Shown here: positions 62,782 through 64,000 of the stretch, piece after piece
How the letters are laid out: each line of letters starts with the position of its first letter
How positions within the stretch are numbered: position 1 is the stretch's first letter
DNA from: Gleditsia sinensis
Taxonomy: Eukaryota; Streptophyta; Magnoliopsida; Fabales; Fabaceae
Assembly: GCA_037074535.1 (NCBI GenBank)
Contig: CM073471.1
Span: 43,075,501 to 43,139,500, forward strand
Direction: 5' to 3'
DNA length: 64,000 nucleotides
Notes under the pieces: model-generated
What the model saw: only the letters and a program-made list of their open reading frames with translations
Told to the model about the DNA's origin: nothing
Database searches by the model: none
Program-made: the position numbers and the translations under genes

Positions 62782-63480
62782 ATGGAAGAAAAAGTTGTGC
62801 ATGAGAAAACTCTTATGGAGTACTTCTCACCTGTCATAGCCAATAGTCCATCTTACATAGTTTTACCACAAACTATTGTAACTTACTTTGAACTCAAACC
62901 AACCATACTCCAACTTTTACCATCATTTTATGGTTTGGAAAGAGAAGATCCATACTTGCATGTGAAGGAATTTCTTGAAATTTGTTCAACATTTCGCTTT
63001 CAAAATTTCAATGATGAGTCAATTAGGCTTAGAATGTTTCTATTCTCATTAAAAGATAAAGCTAAAACCTAGTTGAACTCCCTTCCTACAAGAACTATTA
63101 CTAGTTGGAAATAATTGGTAAATAAGTTTTTGGCAAAAAAATTTCCTATGTCTAAAATTGATGCCCTTAGGAGAGAAATTTCTTATTTTTTTCAAAAAGA
63201 GGGTGAACAATATTTTGAATGTTGGAAAAGATTTAATGATCTTTTTGTGAAATTTCCTCATTATGGTTTTGAAATTTGGTGATTGGTGAAATATTTCTAT
63301 AATGGTTTAACTTCATCAAACTGTCAAATGATCCAAAGCATGCATGGTGGGAGATTTTTACAATTGAATGAGGGAGAAACTTGGAAATCCTTAGGATCTT
63401 TATTTGAAAATTCTAAACATTGAAATTGTATAGATCCCAAGTATAAGAAGTCTAAAACACAAAAAGAGAAGAATTTATGA
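62782..63480 (+). pseudogene. Family C gag, decayed
   Basis: From ATG 62782: FSPVIANSPSYIVLP, YFELKPTILQLLPSFYGLE, EDPYLHVKEFLEICSTFRF and LRMFLFSLKDKAKT, then TAG where Trp is expected (63070). The frame continues past further stops with LNSLPTRTITSW, FLAKKFPMSKIDALRREI, ECWKRFNDLFVKFPHYGF and YNGLTSSNCQMIQSMHGG. This is the gag core of plant Athila/Tat-type Ty3 elements. Confidence 0.85.
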
Positions 63481-63481
63481 A

Positions 63482-63742
63482 GTGGGTAATGACACAGATA
63501 TGAGAATTGCCTTAACTAGCCTAACTAGAAAGGTTGAAGCTTTAACTTTAAGCCATACTTTTAACCCTTCTGCCAATGCTAGGATAGAAGCATGTGCCTT
63601 ATGTTCTAGTACATCTCACATTATACAATCTTGTCCATCTACACCAGCTTACCAAGAAGCATTCTTTGAGCAAGTTAATTCTCTTCAATCTTGTGGAAAG
63701 TTATTAGACAGCCCGTTTGCACCTACATATAATTCAAATTGA
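63482..63742 (+). pseudogene. Family C gag zinc-knuckle region
   Basis: Eighty-six residues with a knuckle-like CALCSSTSHIIQSCPS (C-X2-C-X4-H-X4-C), followed after a stop by NHPNFSWRQNQPS and GGQQFALPNSRPS, a tail typical of these gag proteins. It continues beyond the window in decayed form. Confidence 0.75.
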
Positions 63743-64000
63743 AGGAATCATCCAAACTTTTCATGGAGGCAAAATCAACCTTCAATGAATCAAGGTGGGC
63801 AACAATTTGCCCTTCCTAACTCACGTCCTTCAGTTCTTTAATATGCTATTCCTTTCGGGGTACCATAACAAAGAAGACCTTCTTTGGAAGATACCTTGCA
63901 ATAGTTCATGTAATCGACACAACAAATTTTACAATCTCATACTCAAGCTATTTTAAAGCTTGAAACAAAATTCGGCCAATAAGCCAGTGCTGTAGGAGAA

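Overview
This window is repeat-rich plant nuclear DNA, most likely from a eudicot. It is AT-rich and almost wholly made of nested, broken and inverted transposable elements. LTR-retrotransposon primer-binding sites match plant initiator Met-tRNA in two families and the TGGCGC-type site in a third. There is also a CACTA DNA transposon and one captured plant gene of the LOG (LONELY GUY) cytokinin-activation family. I see no ordinary host gene, rRNA, tRNA or CRISPR. Family letters A, A', B, B', C and D are mine. Boundaries come from reading the sequence by eye.

Layout. 1-5160: rearranged pieces of family A, a Ty3/gypsy chromovirus-like element with about 3.5 kb LTRs (TGTAACA...TGTTACA). Its pol lies on the minus strand, gag on the plus strand, and an LTR piece plus pol end on the minus strand. 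5161-9573: a family B LTR (minus) split by a solo LTR of family C (6147-8007). 9574-18567: the best family A copy, with LTR repeats containing a 210-bp palindrome, PBS, gag, pol, PPT and a 3' LTR. 18568-23600: a family B element (LTR, PBS, protease/RT remnants) that carries an intact-looking antisense LOG gene. 23601-38598: a symmetric pile of A and B LTR pieces in opposite orientations around about 32.15 kb. 38599-46109: a B' element (minus) with a second, broken LOG copy in the same relative place. 46110-55123: two solo A' LTRs, each with its own flanking repeats, set in an older LTR-like sequence. 55124-60252: the left part of a CACTA element with Tnp2 remnants. 60253-64000: the 5' LTR and gag of a family C (Athila/Tat-like) element that inserted into the CACTA element and runs off the window.

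All retrotransposon coding regions carry stops or frameshifts, so nothing here looks able to transpose by itself. Most stops that can be compared between copies are C-to-T or G-to-A changes, as expected of methylated, silenced DNA. The biologically notable object is the B/B' family. Two copies with different LTR subtypes carry a LOG-related sequence antisense between RT remnants and the 3' end, with gag missing. This suggests that a non-autonomous retrotransposon captured a cytokinin-activation gene and spread it.
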